Source: Caballeronia ptereochthonis
GTDB taxonomy: Bacteria; Pseudomonadota; Gammaproteobacteria; Burkholderiales; Burkholderiaceae
NCBI RefSeq assembly: GCF_001545075.1
Contig: NZ_FCOB02000033.1
Coordinates: 1-64,000 of the forward strand
Length of the DNA stretch: 64,000 bases
Direction of reading: 5' to 3'
The translations under genes were made by a program, and so were the position numbers. Positions 36,073-45,724 of the stretch are shown here, piece after piece. Within the stretch, counting starts at the first letter, position 1. Each line of letters begins with the position of its first letter. Below the pieces are notes generated by a model, which ran no database searches, was not told where the DNA came from, and worked only from the letters and a program-made list of their open reading frames with translations.

Positions 36073-36666
36073 TCACTGCTCCAGCAACTTCAGGCGCGGC
36101 GTCAGTTCCAGCTCGGCGACGGCCTCGAACATCTCATTCGCTTCGTTAAACGAACGATCCGCCTCGGCCTTGCGTTTCCTGTAGTTCAGATGCTTGCCCA
36201 GCGCCGCGATGTACACGATTGCGCCGGCCAATGCCCAAGGCCAGGCGACATACGCCATGAACACCAGGATCGTCCCCCAGAAGGCATAGGGCCACAGCTT
36301 CGGCTTGCGTGGCGCCGAACGCAAGGCCACGCCGATTCTCGCAAGCGCCGTTTCCATTCCTTCGACGGCGCCCTCCCGCTCTTGGAGTCGCGCTTCGATC
36401 TCGTAGACGGCGCGCATCGTCTTTTCCTTCGATGGCAGCGACAACGATCCGATATCGGTCAGCAAACCGATCGCCTCGTTGATTTGCGCGAACGACGGCG
36501 CAAGCGCCACAAAAAGCTGCTCATGCTCCGGCAGCCGCATCGCCTTGCGGACGTCCGGGCGGCTCACGCACACCCCGTGCGAGAAAAAATATCGCTGAAT
36601 CGCGCGCGATGTCCGGCTCCTGAGTTTTTCCAGGAATTCCTCGTTGGCCTGTTCTCGTTTGCTCAT
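36073..36666 (-). CDS. Hypothetical membrane protein, no recognised family
   Basis: 197 residues. The N-terminal two thirds (1-120) are soluble, charged and helical ([29 protein letters not shown]; later [28 protein letters not shown], coiled-coil-like). A hydrophobic pair of segments at about 125-157 ([20 protein letters not shown] and [13 protein letters not shown]) suggests a membrane hairpin, followed by a basic, then acidic, helical tail ([29 protein letters not shown]). I do not recognise it. It faces tRNA-Lys tail to tail and is divergent from the WYL gene. Codon use looks less GC-extreme than core neighbours. Confidence 0.75.
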   Translation of the reverse strand: MSKREQANEEFLEKLRSRTSRAIQRYFFSHGVCVSRPDVRKAMRLPEHEQLFVALAPSFAQINEAIGLLTDIGSLSLPSKEKTMRAVYEIEARLQEREGAVEGMETALARIGVALRSAPRKPKLWPYAFWGTILVFMAYVAWPWALAGAIVYIAALGKHLNYRKRKAEADRSFNEANEMFEAVAELELTPRLKLLEQ

Positions 36667-36818
36667 GGTTTTCGCTCCTCGCTCCTCGACATACCCCGAC
36701 GCCTCACCGATCGGGCGCGGCTATTCTTTCCGCTTCTGTCGGACAACGTCACCAGAACAATCTGAAACCCCGGCTTCTCCTGCCGCCGAATCAAGACACA
36801 ATCTGTCCCGATCCTCCC

Positions 36819-36824
36819 TATAAT
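36819..36824 (+). promoter_or_regulatory. -10 element of the WYL-sir2 operon
   Basis: A perfect TATAAT at 36819-36824 lies 30 bp ahead of the WYL gene ATG. The best -35 (GACACA at 36795-36800, 18-bp spacer) matches only three positions, as might fit a regulated promoter. Confidence 0.5.
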
Positions 36825-36854
36825 CGAAACCGACACTCTCCTCACCCGGCTCCC

Positions 36855-37925
36855 ATGACCTCCAGCCTCGACGAAGCCATCCTCCGCGTGCTGCCCACCG
36901 AAAGGGACGCGACCGCCTGGCTCTCCACGCCCGAGATCCGCCAGCGTCTCGAAGAGCGTGGTCATCGCGTGGGCTACACGAAGAAAGTGCAGCGTCACCT
37001 CACGGCGCTCGAAGCCGACGCGCGCGTCGTCTCGATGATCAACGGCCGCGAGCTTCTCTGGCAGCGCAAGCCCTGGCTGCACGGCTTGCAGGAAGGCGTC
37101 GGACTGATGAGCGCATCGGAAGCGGTCGCCTTCCACATCCTTCAGCGCTTCGCGGGCAACAAGCTGCCGAACGCCGTGACGCGCGACATCGATCCGCTCT
37201 TCAAGGCGGCCGAGTCGCGGCTGTCGCAGGAGAAGGCCGACAGCCGCATCTATCGCGCATGGGCGGACAAGATCGATTCCGTCGATGGTGCCTTCACGCT
37301 GATTCGCCCGAAGCTGCGCCCCGAGATCTTCCAGGCCGTCGCGACCGCGACGTTCTTCGAGCGCGAACTGCTCGTGCAATACCGCCCCGCCTACAAGGGC
37401 GAACAGGGCGACGATCCGAAGACGAAAACCCTCTGGCCGCTCGCGCTCGTCGAATCGGCCGGCGTGATGTACATGGTCGCGCAGGACCCCAACCGCGCGC
37501 CGCGCCCCGAAAAAGGCGAAAAGGAATGGATGCGCACGCTCTACCGGCTCGATCGCGTCCGCTCGGTGACGGAGTCGGGCGCGTCCTTCACGTACCCGGA
37601 GGACTTCAAGCTGCGCAAATACATCGAGACACAGCAGGTGTTCGACTTCCTGCCCGAGCCGCCGGTGCGCCTCGAACTCGCCTTCGATGGCAACGCGGGC
37701 AATCAGCTGCGCGAGTCGCCGATGTCGAAGGATCAGCAGATCGACGCGCTTCCCGACGGCCGCATGAAGGTCTCCGGCACCGTGACGCCGAGTCTAAAGT
37801 TGCGCTGGTGGCTGCGCGCACTGGGCGCGGGCGTCGAAATTCTCGCGCCGCAAGCCTTGCGCGACGAATTCGCCGAGGACTATCGAAAGCTCGCGAATCG
37901 CTATCGCGAAGGGAACCCGCAATGA
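36855..37925 (+). CDS. WYL domain-containing transcriptional regulator
   Basis: 356 residues: an N-terminal winged-helix region (about 1-80; [29 protein letters not shown]), a linker helix domain, a WYL domain (about 165-245; [16 protein letters not shown] and [21 protein letters not shown]) and a C-terminal WCX extension (about 260-350). WYL proteins sense nucleic acids or nucleotides and often regulate phage-defence or DNA-repair loci. Its stop overlaps the Sir2 gene start by ATGA, so the two are translated together. Confidence 0.9.
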   Translation: MTSSLDEAILRVLPTERDATAWLSTPEIRQRLEERGHRVGYTKKVQRHLTALEADARVVSMINGRELLWQRKPWLHGLQEGVGLMSASEAVAFHILQRFAGNKLPNAVTRDIDPLFKAAESRLSQEKADSRIYRAWADKIDSVDGAFTLIRPKLRPEIFQAVATATFFERELLVQYRPAYKGEQGDDPKTKTLWPLALVESAGVMYMVAQDPNRAPRPEKGEKEWMRTLYRLDRVRSVTESGASFTYPEDFKLRKYIETQQVFDFLPEPPVRLELAFDGNAGNQLRESPMSKDQQIDALPDGRMKVSGTVTPSLKLRWWLRALGAGVEILAPQALRDEFAEDYRKLANRYREGNPQ

Positions 37926-38743
37926 GCGACGAAGCGACTCTCGCGCAGGCAGCCGAATGGCTCCGCGATGCCGACGCCCTGCTGATCACCGCGGGCGCGG
38001 GCATGGGCGTCGACTCCGGATTGCCGGATTTTCGCGGCCCGGAAGGCTTCTGGCGCGCCTATCCGGCGCTGCGGCAGCACGGATTTTCGTTCGAGGAGAT
38101 GGCCAACCCGGAAGGCTTCGTGCGTCATCCGAAGCTCGCGTGGGGTTTTTACGGGCATCGGCTCGCACTGTATCGCGCGACCGAACCGCACGAGGGCTTT
38201 CACGTGCTGAGGCGCTGGGCGGCGCGCATGCGGCATGGCGCGTTCGTCTTCACGAGCAATGTCGACGGACAGTTCCAGCGCGCCGGCTTCGCGCCCGAGC
38301 GCGTCGCCGAATGTCACGGCGCGATCGACGCGCTGCAATGCATCGACGCCTGCACGAACGACATCTGGTCCGCGGACGGCTTCACTCCGATCGTCGACGC
38401 GAAGCGATGCGAGCTCGTCAACGCGCCGCCGCGCTGCCCGCACTGCCATGCGCTCGCGCGTCCGAACATCCTCATGTTCGGCGACTGGAACTGGATCGAC
38501 ACGCGCTCCGCGCAGCAGGAGCGAAGGCTCGCCGCGTGGCTGCATGGCGTCGAAAATCTGGTGGTCGTCGAGCTCGGCGCGGGGCGTGCGCTGCCCACCG
38601 TGAGGCGCTTCAGCGAGCGCAACGGGCCGCGCGTCGTGCGCATCAATCCGCGCGAGCATGCCATTGCGCCGAGCGTCGGGGTCGGCATCGCGGGCGGCGC
38701 GCGGGAATCGCTGCTGCGCCTCGATGCCGTGCTGCATGCCTGA
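37922..38743 (+). CDS. Sir2 family NAD-dependent deacetylase
   Basis: 273 residues forming one sirtuin domain. NAD-binding [16 protein letters not shown] (about 25-40), [12 protein letters not shown] (about 111-122), catalytic His132 in AECHGAID, and zinc-site cysteines Cys140/Cys144 and Cys172/Cys175 (the first pair spaced CxxxC rather than CxxC). Deacetylase activity is likely since all core residues are present; an NADase role in defence cannot be excluded. Translationally coupled to the WYL gene; its 3' end is 6 bp from the convergent YhaN gene. Confidence 0.9.
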   Translation: MSDEATLAQAAEWLRDADALLITAGAGMGVDSGLPDFRGPEGFWRAYPALRQHGFSFEEMANPEGFVRHPKLAWGFYGHRLALYRATEPHEGFHVLRRWAARMRHGAFVFTSNVDGQFQRAGFAPERVAECHGAIDALQCIDACTNDIWSADGFTPIVDAKRCELVNAPPRCPHCHALARPNILMFGDWNWIDTRSAQQERRLAAWLHGVENLVVVELGAGRALPTVRRFSERNGPRVVRINPREHAIAPSVGVGIAGGARESLLRLDAVLHA

Positions 38744-38749
38744 AGCGCG

Positions 38750-41700
38750 TCAGCCCATATAGCGCACGTTGACCTGCGGCCCGAACACTTCGCGCACGAT
38801 ATCGACCAGGTGATCGTGGTGGCTCAGAAAGATCACCTGCGTGCGCTTCGCGATGTGCGCGAGCACGCGCAGGCCGGCGCGCGCGCGGCCGTCGTCGAAG
38901 TTGATGAAGAGATCGTCGGCCACGAACGGCAGCGACGAAGCCTTCTCGCCGTGCTCCTCCAGCGCCGCGAGCCGCAGCGCGAGATACAGCTGATCGCGCG
39001 TGCCTTCGCTCATCCCGGCGATCTCCACGTGCTCGCCGCTCGCGCGGATCGCCGAGAGCGCCATCGGCTGACGGTCGTAATCGACGACGAGGCGCGAGAA
39101 GTTGCCGAGCGTGAGTTCCGCGAAGATCGTGCTCGCGCGCGACAGCATCGGCCCCTGCCGGCGCTCGCGGTAGCGGTCGATCGCCCACTTGAGCAGCGTC
39201 GAGGCCGTCTCGACCTTCACGAAGCGCTCGGCGGCATCGGCCATCGCGGCAAGCGCTTCCTGGCGCTTCGCTTCGGCGCGCGCGGCGTTGGCTTCGCCGG
39301 AAATGGCCGCGAGCTCGCGGCGCGCGGCATCGAGCCCGGTCGCGATCTCGCTCGCCGTTTTCACCGAATCCGTCAGCGCCGCGCCGATCCGCGAAAGCTC
39401 GGCCTCGACGATCGGCATGTCCGCGCCCTCCACTTCCTCGACGAGTTCGTCGAGCGTCAGGCCGTCGCCGCCCTTGATGAGTGCGGCGCGCGCATCGTCC
39501 ACGGCGGCAAGCAGCGCGCGTTTCTTCTGCGATTGACCGATCAGCACCGCGAGCACGTCCGGCGTGTCGACGCCCGCCAGCTCATAGAGCGGCCGCAGTG
39601 CCGCTTTCGCTTCCTCGACCTCGGCCTTCGCGCGGCTCACCTGTTCGGTCGCCAACGCGTGCTCTTCTTTCAGGCGCTCCAGTTCGGCATGCGCGGCGCT
39701 CGCGCGATCGAGCCGTGCCGACAGCTCCGTCGCGATTCGCTGCGCGCCGAGCGCGGCGAGCGGTTCATCGAGTTCGCGCGCGAGTTGCGACGCGTCGGCT
39801 TCGAGCGCGGCGAGCGCCGCGCGCATCACATCGATCTGGCCGGTGCGAATGGCCTCGACCTGAGCCAGTTGCTCGCCGATCTTCTTCGCGATGCCGATCG
39901 CCGCTTCGGCCGCCGCCTGCGAATCCGCGGCTGACGCAAGGCCCGCCTTCGCAATCGCCGACGACCAATCGCCTTGCCAGCGTTCGAAGGCCTCGCGCGC
40001 AGCCTTCGCCGCGCCCTGCCGCGCGATGCGTTCGGCTTGCGCTTCGTCGAGCTGCGCGCCCATCGTGCGTCGCGTGACCGTCGCCTCGTCGATGGCGGCG
40101 ATGTGCGCTTCGGCACGGTCGCACAGCGTGTCGAAGCTGGCTTGCGCGCCGATCGCGGCGCCTGCTTCCGCGAGATGCCGCGCGAGTTCGTCGCGCCGCG
40201 CGGCGGCCTCGGCGGATTCGCGCGCGAGTTCGCCGGTACGCGCGTCGAGCGATTGCGCCGCTGCCAGCACCTTCTCGCGCGACGCGATCCACGACGGCGC
40301 GTCGTCGAGCGGCATGCCTTCGATCCGCGACTGCGCGGCGAGCGAGCGCCAGGCTTCGTCGAATTCGGTCAACGCCGCTTCGGCTTCGCGCACGCGCTCG
40401 TCGCGCCGCGCGACGGCCGACTCCTCGTTCGCGACGCGCCGTTTGAGTGCCGCGAGCTGCGTCGCCCGACCGACCGAGCCGAGCTGACGATCGGCCAGCC
40501 CGTCGGCCGCGTGCATGGCGGTTTCGAAACCGGAAGCGCCGTCAGCCAGCGCGACGTCGCCGGTCCTGATCGCGCTCCATGCGGCGTCTCGCGCGGCGCG
40601 TGCATCGCGCACCTGATCGCCCGTCACGACATCGTGCGTTTGAACCAAATCGTCGAGTTCGGTTTGCGCCGTGCGCAGATCGTCTTTGGCTTCTCTCGCC
40701 CGATCGGCCGCGAGCGTCACCCGCGACGACAGTTCCTGCCGTTCGGCGCGCAGCGCGGCGATGCGCTCGGCTGCGGGAAGCGTCATCGCCTTCAATTCGG
40801 CGACCGGCCGGGTCCATTGCCCGAGCGATGCCAATCCCGCTTCGAGCGCCTGTTCCGCATCACGCTTCGCGTCTTCGAGGCGCCGCTGCTCCACACTCGT
40901 ATCGCGATACTTCTGCGCTGCACGCAACGCCGTGCGCAGACCCGGCGGAACGTCGCCGACGGCGATCGCCGCGAGCCTTGCCTTCAGCGCATCGACCTGC
41001 GCGACGCATTCGTCGGCCGCCTGCTCCGCATTGCGGGCCGCGAGCTCCAGTTCGCCACGTTCGAGCATCAGGCTCGTGACGGTCTGGAGCGCGAGCGCCC
41101 CCGGCAGCGCGCGGCGCGCGCCCGCCTCGTCCTGCGGCCAGCCGAGTTGCGCGCCGTCCTGCGCGACCTGCCGCAGGCGCACGGCGACTTCCTGTTCGAG
41201 CCGCGCGATATCGCTCGCGTGGTTCGCGCACCGCTGCCGCGCGGCTTCGAGCGCACGAATGCGCGCCTGCGCCGCCAGCACCGCATGATCGATCCGGACC
41301 GCGCTCGCGTCCGACTGCAAGCGCTCTGCCTTCTCCGCATGCAGGTCGAGCGCGCGTTGAGCGGACGCAAGCCGCGTCAGCGCGCTTTGCAGCGTCGCTT
41401 CGGCGTTCGCGGGCAGATCGACGACATCGCCCAGTTCGCGCAATTCGGCCGCCTTCTCGCGCCACACGTTCAGATATGGCGCCACGCGCCTCACGCGTTC
41501 GAGCTTGCCGCGCCGCGCTTCCAGCTCCGCGCGGCGCAGGTCCTGCTCGCGGCTCCGCTCCTCGGCTTCTTCCACGGCGCCGTGCGCGCGACGCCACTGC
41601 GCCGTCCTCACGCTCGCCGTCTTCAGTTCGGCGGTGGCGTCGTCGTACTGCCTGAGACCGATGTAGTACGCGCGATCGCCCGATTTGCGCTTCGACCACA

Positions 41701-42211
41701 GCCGATCGGCTTCGTCCGCGAGACGCTGGCGCACGTCGCCGAGGCTCGCGATGCCCGCCGCCGACTGAAACAGCACCTGCCCGACATCGCTCGATGCATC
41801 CAGAATGCTCTGGCCGCCGCGAATCAGCGCGGTGTGATCGAGGCAGTACATCTGCTCGAAGAAGCTCTTGTCGGCCGCGCCGAGAAACGGTGCGAGCGCG
41901 TCGGCGGGAAGCGCGTCGCCATTCGGCGCGGACAACGACGACTTGCGGCTCTTCGTGCGATGGAACGCGAGCGTCTCGCTGTCTTTTTCGATCGATGCGC
42001 CGAGCCGCAAGTCGCTCTGCGGATGCACGAACGCGAGCGGCGAGCTATGCGGCATGCCGAAGAGCAGTTCGGAGATCGCGTTCCTGATGGTCGACTTGCC
42101 GGCCTCGTTCGGACCGACGACGAAGTGAAAGTCATGCTCCGCCGCGGGAAACTCGACCGCGTGATCGGTGAATTTGCCGTACCGGATGAGTTCCAGCTTG
42201 CCGATGCGCAT
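38750..42211 (-). CDS. YhaN-like SMC/Rad50-type AAA ATPase
   Basis: 1153 residues with split ABC ATPase ends and a long central coiled coil. Walker A is GPNEAGKST (about 33-41). The C-terminal end has the signature SEGTRDQLYLALRLA, then Walker B in LPFVADDLFINFDD, and an H-loop FLSHHDHLV. The YhaN/SbcC-like N terminus KLELIRYGKFTDHAVEFP and SPLAFVHPQSDLRLGASIE match the YhaN family. With the upstream nuclease gene (gap 3 bp) it forms a two-subunit DNA-processing complex resembling SbcCD/Mre11-Rad50. The biological role is not established. Confidence 0.9.
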   Translation of the reverse strand: MRIGKLELIRYGKFTDHAVEFPAAEHDFHFVVGPNEAGKSTIRNAISELLFGMPHSSPLAFVHPQSDLRLGASIEKDSETLAFHRTKSRKSSLSAPNGDALPADALAPFLGAADKSFFEQMYCLDHTALIRGGQSILDASSDVGQVLFQSAAGIASLGDVRQRLADEADRLWSKRKSGDRAYYIGLRQYDDATAELKTASVRTAQWRRAHGAVEEAEERSREQDLRRAELEARRGKLERVRRVAPYLNVWREKAAELRELGDVVDLPANAEATLQSALTRLASAQRALDLHAEKAERLQSDASAVRIDHAVLAAQARIRALEAARQRCANHASDIARLEQEVAVRLRQVAQDGAQLGWPQDEAGARRALPGALALQTVTSLMLERGELELAARNAEQAADECVAQVDALKARLAAIAVGDVPPGLRTALRAAQKYRDTSVEQRRLEDAKRDAEQALEAGLASLGQWTRPVAELKAMTLPAAERIAALRAERQELSSRVTLAADRAREAKDDLRTAQTELDDLVQTHDVVTGDQVRDARAARDAAWSAIRTGDVALADGASGFETAMHAADGLADRQLGSVGRATQLAALKRRVANEESAVARRDERVREAEAALTEFDEAWRSLAAQSRIEGMPLDDAPSWIASREKVLAAAQSLDARTGELARESAEAAARRDELARHLAEAGAAIGAQASFDTLCDRAEAHIAAIDEATVTRRTMGAQLDEAQAERIARQGAAKAAREAFERWQGDWSSAIAKAGLASAADSQAAAEAAIGIAKKIGEQLAQVEAIRTGQIDVMRAALAALEADASQLARELDEPLAALGAQRIATELSARLDRASAAHAELERLKEEHALATEQVSRAKAEVEEAKAALRPLYELAGVDTPDVLAVLIGQSQKKRALLAAVDDARAALIKGGDGLTLDELVEEVEGADMPIVEAELSRIGAALTDSVKTASEIATGLDAARRELAAISGEANAARAEAKRQEALAAMADAAERFVKVETASTLLKWAIDRYRERRQGPMLSRASTIFAELTLGNFSRLVVDYDRQPMALSAIRASGEHVEIAGMSEGTRDQLYLALRLAALEEHGEKASSLPFVADDLFINFDDGRARAGLRVLAHIAKRTQVIFLSHHDHLVDIVREVFGPQVNVRYMG

Positions 42212-42214
42212 TGC

Positions 42215-43471
42215 TTACTCCGCGTCCGCCAGTTGCGCGATCAGACCGGAGCGCACTTCGCTCACCAGTTTCGCGAGTTCCCCGTTGCGCACGTGCTCGA
42301 GCTCGGGCACCGACTTCTGCAACTCGCTCGGCGCCTGCGTCGCCAGCGCGATCAGTCTTTCCTTCAGCATGCTCAGAAACTCCGGGTCGGACTCGGCTTC
42401 GATCAAAAGGCCATGCAGATCGGCGAGTGCGTCCGTGCGGCCGGATGCGGGCTCGCTGTGCGCGAGCGGCTCCGTCGCGATCCTCACTTTTTCGAGCCAG
42501 AGCCGGTCGTGGCTGATGGCCGCGATCTGCGCGAGCACTTCCGCGCGCAGTTGCGCTTCCAGCCCGAACAGCTCGCCGTGCGCCTGCGTCGCGCCGGTGA
42601 TCGTCACGCGCACGGCGTGCGGCACGGGCGACGCCGCCGCGTCGACGAGCGCTTCGAGCGCGCGCCCGACGGCAAGCGCGACGTCATCGAGCGTGCTCGC
42701 CTGCGATGCGTCCACCGTTACGGATTCCCAGCGCAACACGTCGATGAAAAGGCGCTCGACGCTCACCGCTTCCGTGTCGGACACCGTCACGATCACCGCG
42801 CCGCGCCTGCCCGTCTCGCGGATGTTGCGCCCTTGCAGATTGCCCGGAAACACGATGGTCGACGCTTCCTGCCAGATCGCGTAGTCGTGCACATGGCCGA
42901 GCGCCCAGTACTGGTATTCCTTCGCGTGCAGCTCCGCGACGGAGCAAGGCGCGTAGCTCGCGTGCATCGAGCCGCCTTCGAGCGCGGTATGCAGCACGCC
43001 GATGTTGAAATAGCCCGCGACCGGCGGCGGATACGCGGTGACGAGATTCGTCGTGACGGCCTTCTCCTTGAAGCTGTGGCCATGCAACGCGACCTTGAGC
43101 CCGTCGATGCGAAAGGTCTGCGGCTTTCTCGCCGAGAACGTGTGGACGTTGTCCGGCAACTGCAGCTGGCTCGTCATTTCGCTTTCGGCGTCGTGGTTGC
43201 CGAACAGCACGTAGACCGGAATGCCCGCGCGGCGCAGGCGTCCCATTTCGCGGCAGAAGAAGATGCCCGTGTTGTGGTCGCGCCAGGTGCCGTCGTAGAG
43301 ATCGCCCGCGATCACCATGAAATCGACCTGCTCGTCCTCCGCGACGGAAACGAGCCTCGAGAACGCTTCGCGCGAGGCGTTGCGCAGCATGTCGGCGGGC
43401 GCGTCCGCGTAGGCGGCAAGGCCGTGCAAGGGGCTGTCCAGATGGATGTCCGCCGCGTGAATGAAGCGCAT
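42215..43471 (-). CDS. YhaO-like metallophosphoesterase (Mre11/SbcD-type nuclease)
   Basis: 418 residues. Calcineurin-like phosphoesterase motifs are complete: FIHAADIHLDSP (Asp8, His10), VIAGDLYDG (Asp57), LFGNHDAE (Asn92-His93-Asp94), a later HTALEGG-type His, and ALGHVHDY. The C-terminal part (about 290-418) is helical and probably binds the ATPase. The start MRFIHAAD is chosen because metallophosphoesterase domains begin there. Cotranscribed with the YhaN-like ATPase, in which it would be the nuclease subunit. Confidence 0.9.
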   Translation of the reverse strand: MRFIHAADIHLDSPLHGLAAYADAPADMLRNASREAFSRLVSVAEDEQVDFMVIAGDLYDGTWRDHNTGIFFCREMGRLRRAGIPVYVLFGNHDAESEMTSQLQLPDNVHTFSARKPQTFRIDGLKVALHGHSFKEKAVTTNLVTAYPPPVAGYFNIGVLHTALEGGSMHASYAPCSVAELHAKEYQYWALGHVHDYAIWQEASTIVFPGNLQGRNIRETGRRGAVIVTVSDTEAVSVERLFIDVLRWESVTVDASQASTLDDVALAVGRALEALVDAAASPVPHAVRVTITGATQAHGELFGLEAQLRAEVLAQIAAISHDRLWLEKVRIATEPLAHSEPASGRTDALADLHGLLIEAESDPEFLSMLKERLIALATQAPSELQKSVPELEHVRNGELAKLVSEVRSGLIAQLADAE

Positions 43472-43640
43472 GCGCTGTCTCCGTTGAGGTGTCCTGCTGC
43501 CCCGCATCGACGGGGACGACGATCATAGCAGCCGACCCGGGCACATCGTGTCTCAATCGACGATGCGCATTCGGGACGCGATATGTCCCGCGCCGCTCGC
43601 AGAATCGGTCATCCGGATTCAACGCGACACGAGGACGACG

Positions 43641-43895
43641 ATGAACGAAACACTCGAGCGAGACGCCACGATCACGAGCCCTTATACCGCGAGAAACGTC
43701 GATGCCGCGATCAGGCATCTGGAGCGTGTCCTGTCGGCGGAAGGGGCGAATTCGATGTTCGGCCAGACCTACTGGCGCACGCGCGTGCGCCAGGTGAGTG
43801 CGACGCGCGGCCTGCAGCGCGAGCAGCGCGCGAGACTGGAACGGTTGATGAAATTGCTCGCGGAAGTCGGCTGCGCTCAGCCTTGCGAGCGCTGA
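43641..43895 (+). CDS. Small conserved-looking hypothetical protein
   Basis: 84 residues, soluble and helical ([58 protein letters not shown]). GAGGACGACG precedes the ATG. A GTG 31 codons upstream is an alternative start. Its end overlaps the convergent rsmA 3' end by 19 bp. No family is recognised and no neighbours suggest a role. Confidence 0.65.
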   Translation: MNETLERDATITSPYTARNVDAAIRHLERVLSAEGANSMFGQTYWRTRVRQVSATRGLQREQRARLERLMKLLAEVGCAQPCER

Positions 43896-44692
43896 ACCGC
43901 CTGCGCGAGTGCGACGAATTCCGCGACCGGCACTTCCTCCGCGCGGCGCGCCAGATCGAAGCCGAGCGCATCGAAATCGATCCTGTCGCGGTACGCGCTC
44001 AGATTGTTGCGCAGCACCTTGCGACGCTGCGCGAACGCGGCCTTCACGACGTCCGACAGCACGGTTTCGTCGACTTCCGGCAGCTCGTGCGGTGCGAACG
44101 GAATCATGCGCACGATCGCGGAGTTCACCTTCGGCGGCGGCTGGAACGACTCGGGCGGCACGTCGATCAGCTTGTCCATCACGTAGCGGTATTGCAGCAT
44201 CACCGACAAACGACCGTAGTCCTTGCTCGCGGGCTCGGCGATCATGCGCTCGACCACTTCGTCCTGCAGCATGAAGTGCTGGTCGATCACCTTGGGCGCG
44301 AACGTCGTCAGGTGAAAGAGCAGCGGGCTCGAAATGTTGTACGGCAGATTGCCGACGATGCGCAGGGTCGGCTTGTCTCCTTCGAGCGCGAGCGCGCCGA
44401 AATCGAAGTCGAGCGCATCGGCGGAATGCACGACGAGCAGTTCGCCGAAGCGCTTTTCCAGCCGCCCGATCAGGTCGCGGTCCAGTTCGACCGCATGCAG
44501 CGGCGATTCGGGCGTGGCCACGCGCCCGATCAGCGGCTCGGTGAGCGCCGCGAGCCCCGGCCCGATCTCGACCATGCGCTCGCCGCGCTTCGGCGCGATC
44601 GCATCGACGATCGAATCGATCACGCCCTGATCGACGAGAAAATTCTGCCCGAAGCGCTTGCGCGCGAAATGGCCTTGATGTTTGGTCGGCAT
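43877..44692 (-). CDS. rsmA: 16S rRNA (adenine1518/1519-N6)-dimethyltransferase RsmA (KsgA)
   Basis: 271 residues. SAM-dependent enzyme dimethylating two adenines in the 3' hairpin of 16S rRNA late in 30S assembly. [15 protein letters not shown] at the N terminus, motif [14 protein letters not shown], and the catalytic [14 protein letters not shown] are diagnostic. Last gene of lptD-surA-pdxA-rsmA; pdxA ends 32 bp upstream. It overlaps a small convergent gene by 19 bp. Confidence 0.96.
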   Translation of the reverse strand: MPTKHQGHFARKRFGQNFLVDQGVIDSIVDAIAPKRGERMVEIGPGLAALTEPLIGRVATPESPLHAVELDRDLIGRLEKRFGELLVVHSADALDFDFGALALEGDKPTLRIVGNLPYNISSPLLFHLTTFAPKVIDQHFMLQDEVVERMIAEPASKDYGRLSVMLQYRYVMDKLIDVPPESFQPPPKVNSAIVRMIPFAPHELPEVDETVLSDVVKAAFAQRRKVLRNNLSAYRDRIDFDALGFDLARRAEEVPVAEFVALAQAVQRSQG

Positions 44693-44724
44693 ACTCGTTT
44701 GAATGAAGCGGTCGCGGCGGCGAT

Positions 44725-45708
44725 TCACGCCGCGCGCTTGTGGCGCGCCATCGTGACGGCAGCGTCGATCGCGGCGATCATGCTGCCCGGGTCGGCACGG
44801 CCGGTGCCCGCGAGATCGAGCGCCGTGCCGTGATCGACCGACGTGCGGATGATCGGCAAGCCGAGCGTCACGTTGATGCCCTCGCCGAAAGTCGCGTATT
44901 TCAGCACCGGCAGGCCCTGATCGTGGAACATCGCGAGCACGCAGTCGGCGTCTTTCAGATAGCGCGGCTGGAAGAGCGTATCGGCAGGATACGGACCCGG
45001 CGCGTCGATGCCGAGCGCGCGGGCGCGTTCGAGCGCCGGTGTGATGACGTCGATTTCCTCGCGGCCCAGATAGCCGTTTTCGCCCGCGTGCGGATTGAGC
45101 CCGGTCACGAGAATGCGCGGCCCGGACAGGCCGAAATGCGCGCGTAGATCGTGATCGATGATGGTGAGCGTTTCGACGAGGCCGTCGACGGTGAGCGCGG
45201 CGGAAACGTCCTTGAGCGGCAGATGCGTGGTCGCGAGCGCGACGCGCAACGGCTTCTCGCTCGAACCCGCGAGCATCATGACGACGCGCGGCGTGTTCGT
45301 GCGCTCCGCGAGATATTCGGTGTGGCCGGTGAAAGGCACGCCGGCGTCGTTGATCGTGCTCTTCTGCAGCGGCGCGGTGACGATGGCGTCGAAGCGGCCG
45401 GAAACGGCGCCGTCGATGGCGGCATCGAGCAGGCCGAGCACGTAGCGCCCGTTGGCGGCATCGAGCTTGCCCGGCACGGCGGGAACGGCCAGCGCGTGAT
45501 GTTCGATCTCGATGGAACCGCCCACCTCAGGCCAGCCCGCGCCGGCGCGCGCTTCGAGCAGGGAACGGTCGCCGAGCACGGTGAAGTGCGCGGACGGCCA
45601 GCGCTCGCGCGCGTGCCGGAGCGCCGCCGCCGTCAGTTCCGGACCGACGCCGGCCGGCTCGCCAGTCGTGATGGCGATGGCGAGCGGTCGGGCGTCGGCG
45701 GTGTTCAT
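44725..45708 (-). CDS. pdxA: 4-hydroxythreonine-4-phosphate dehydrogenase PdxA
   Basis: 327 residues. Oxidises 4-phosphohydroxy-L-threonine in the DXP-dependent vitamin B6 pathway. [12 protein letters not shown] at the N terminus, the metal-binding [36 protein letters not shown] and [18 protein letters not shown] are family signatures. Within the lptD-surA-pdxA-rsmA operon, 16 bp from surA. Confidence 0.96.
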   Translation of the reverse strand: MNTADARPLAIAITTGEPAGVGPELTAAALRHARERWPSAHFTVLGDRSLLEARAGAGWPEVGGSIEIEHHALAVPAVPGKLDAANGRYVLGLLDAAIDGAVSGRFDAIVTAPLQKSTINDAGVPFTGHTEYLAERTNTPRVVMMLAGSSEKPLRVALATTHLPLKDVSAALTVDGLVETLTIIDHDLRAHFGLSGPRILVTGLNPHAGENGYLGREEIDVITPALERARALGIDAPGPYPADTLFQPRYLKDADCVLAMFHDQGLPVLKYATFGEGINVTLGLPIIRTSVDHGTALDLAGTGRADPGSMIAAIDAAVTMARHKRAA

Positions 45709-45724
45709 GAGCGTGCGGCGGAGC

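Noticed and set aside
39974-43528. A 1184-codon plus-strand frame opposite YhaN/YhaO
   Set aside because: Composition is shadow-like (Arg, His, Leu and Ala repeats) while the minus strand has complete ATPase and nuclease motifs.
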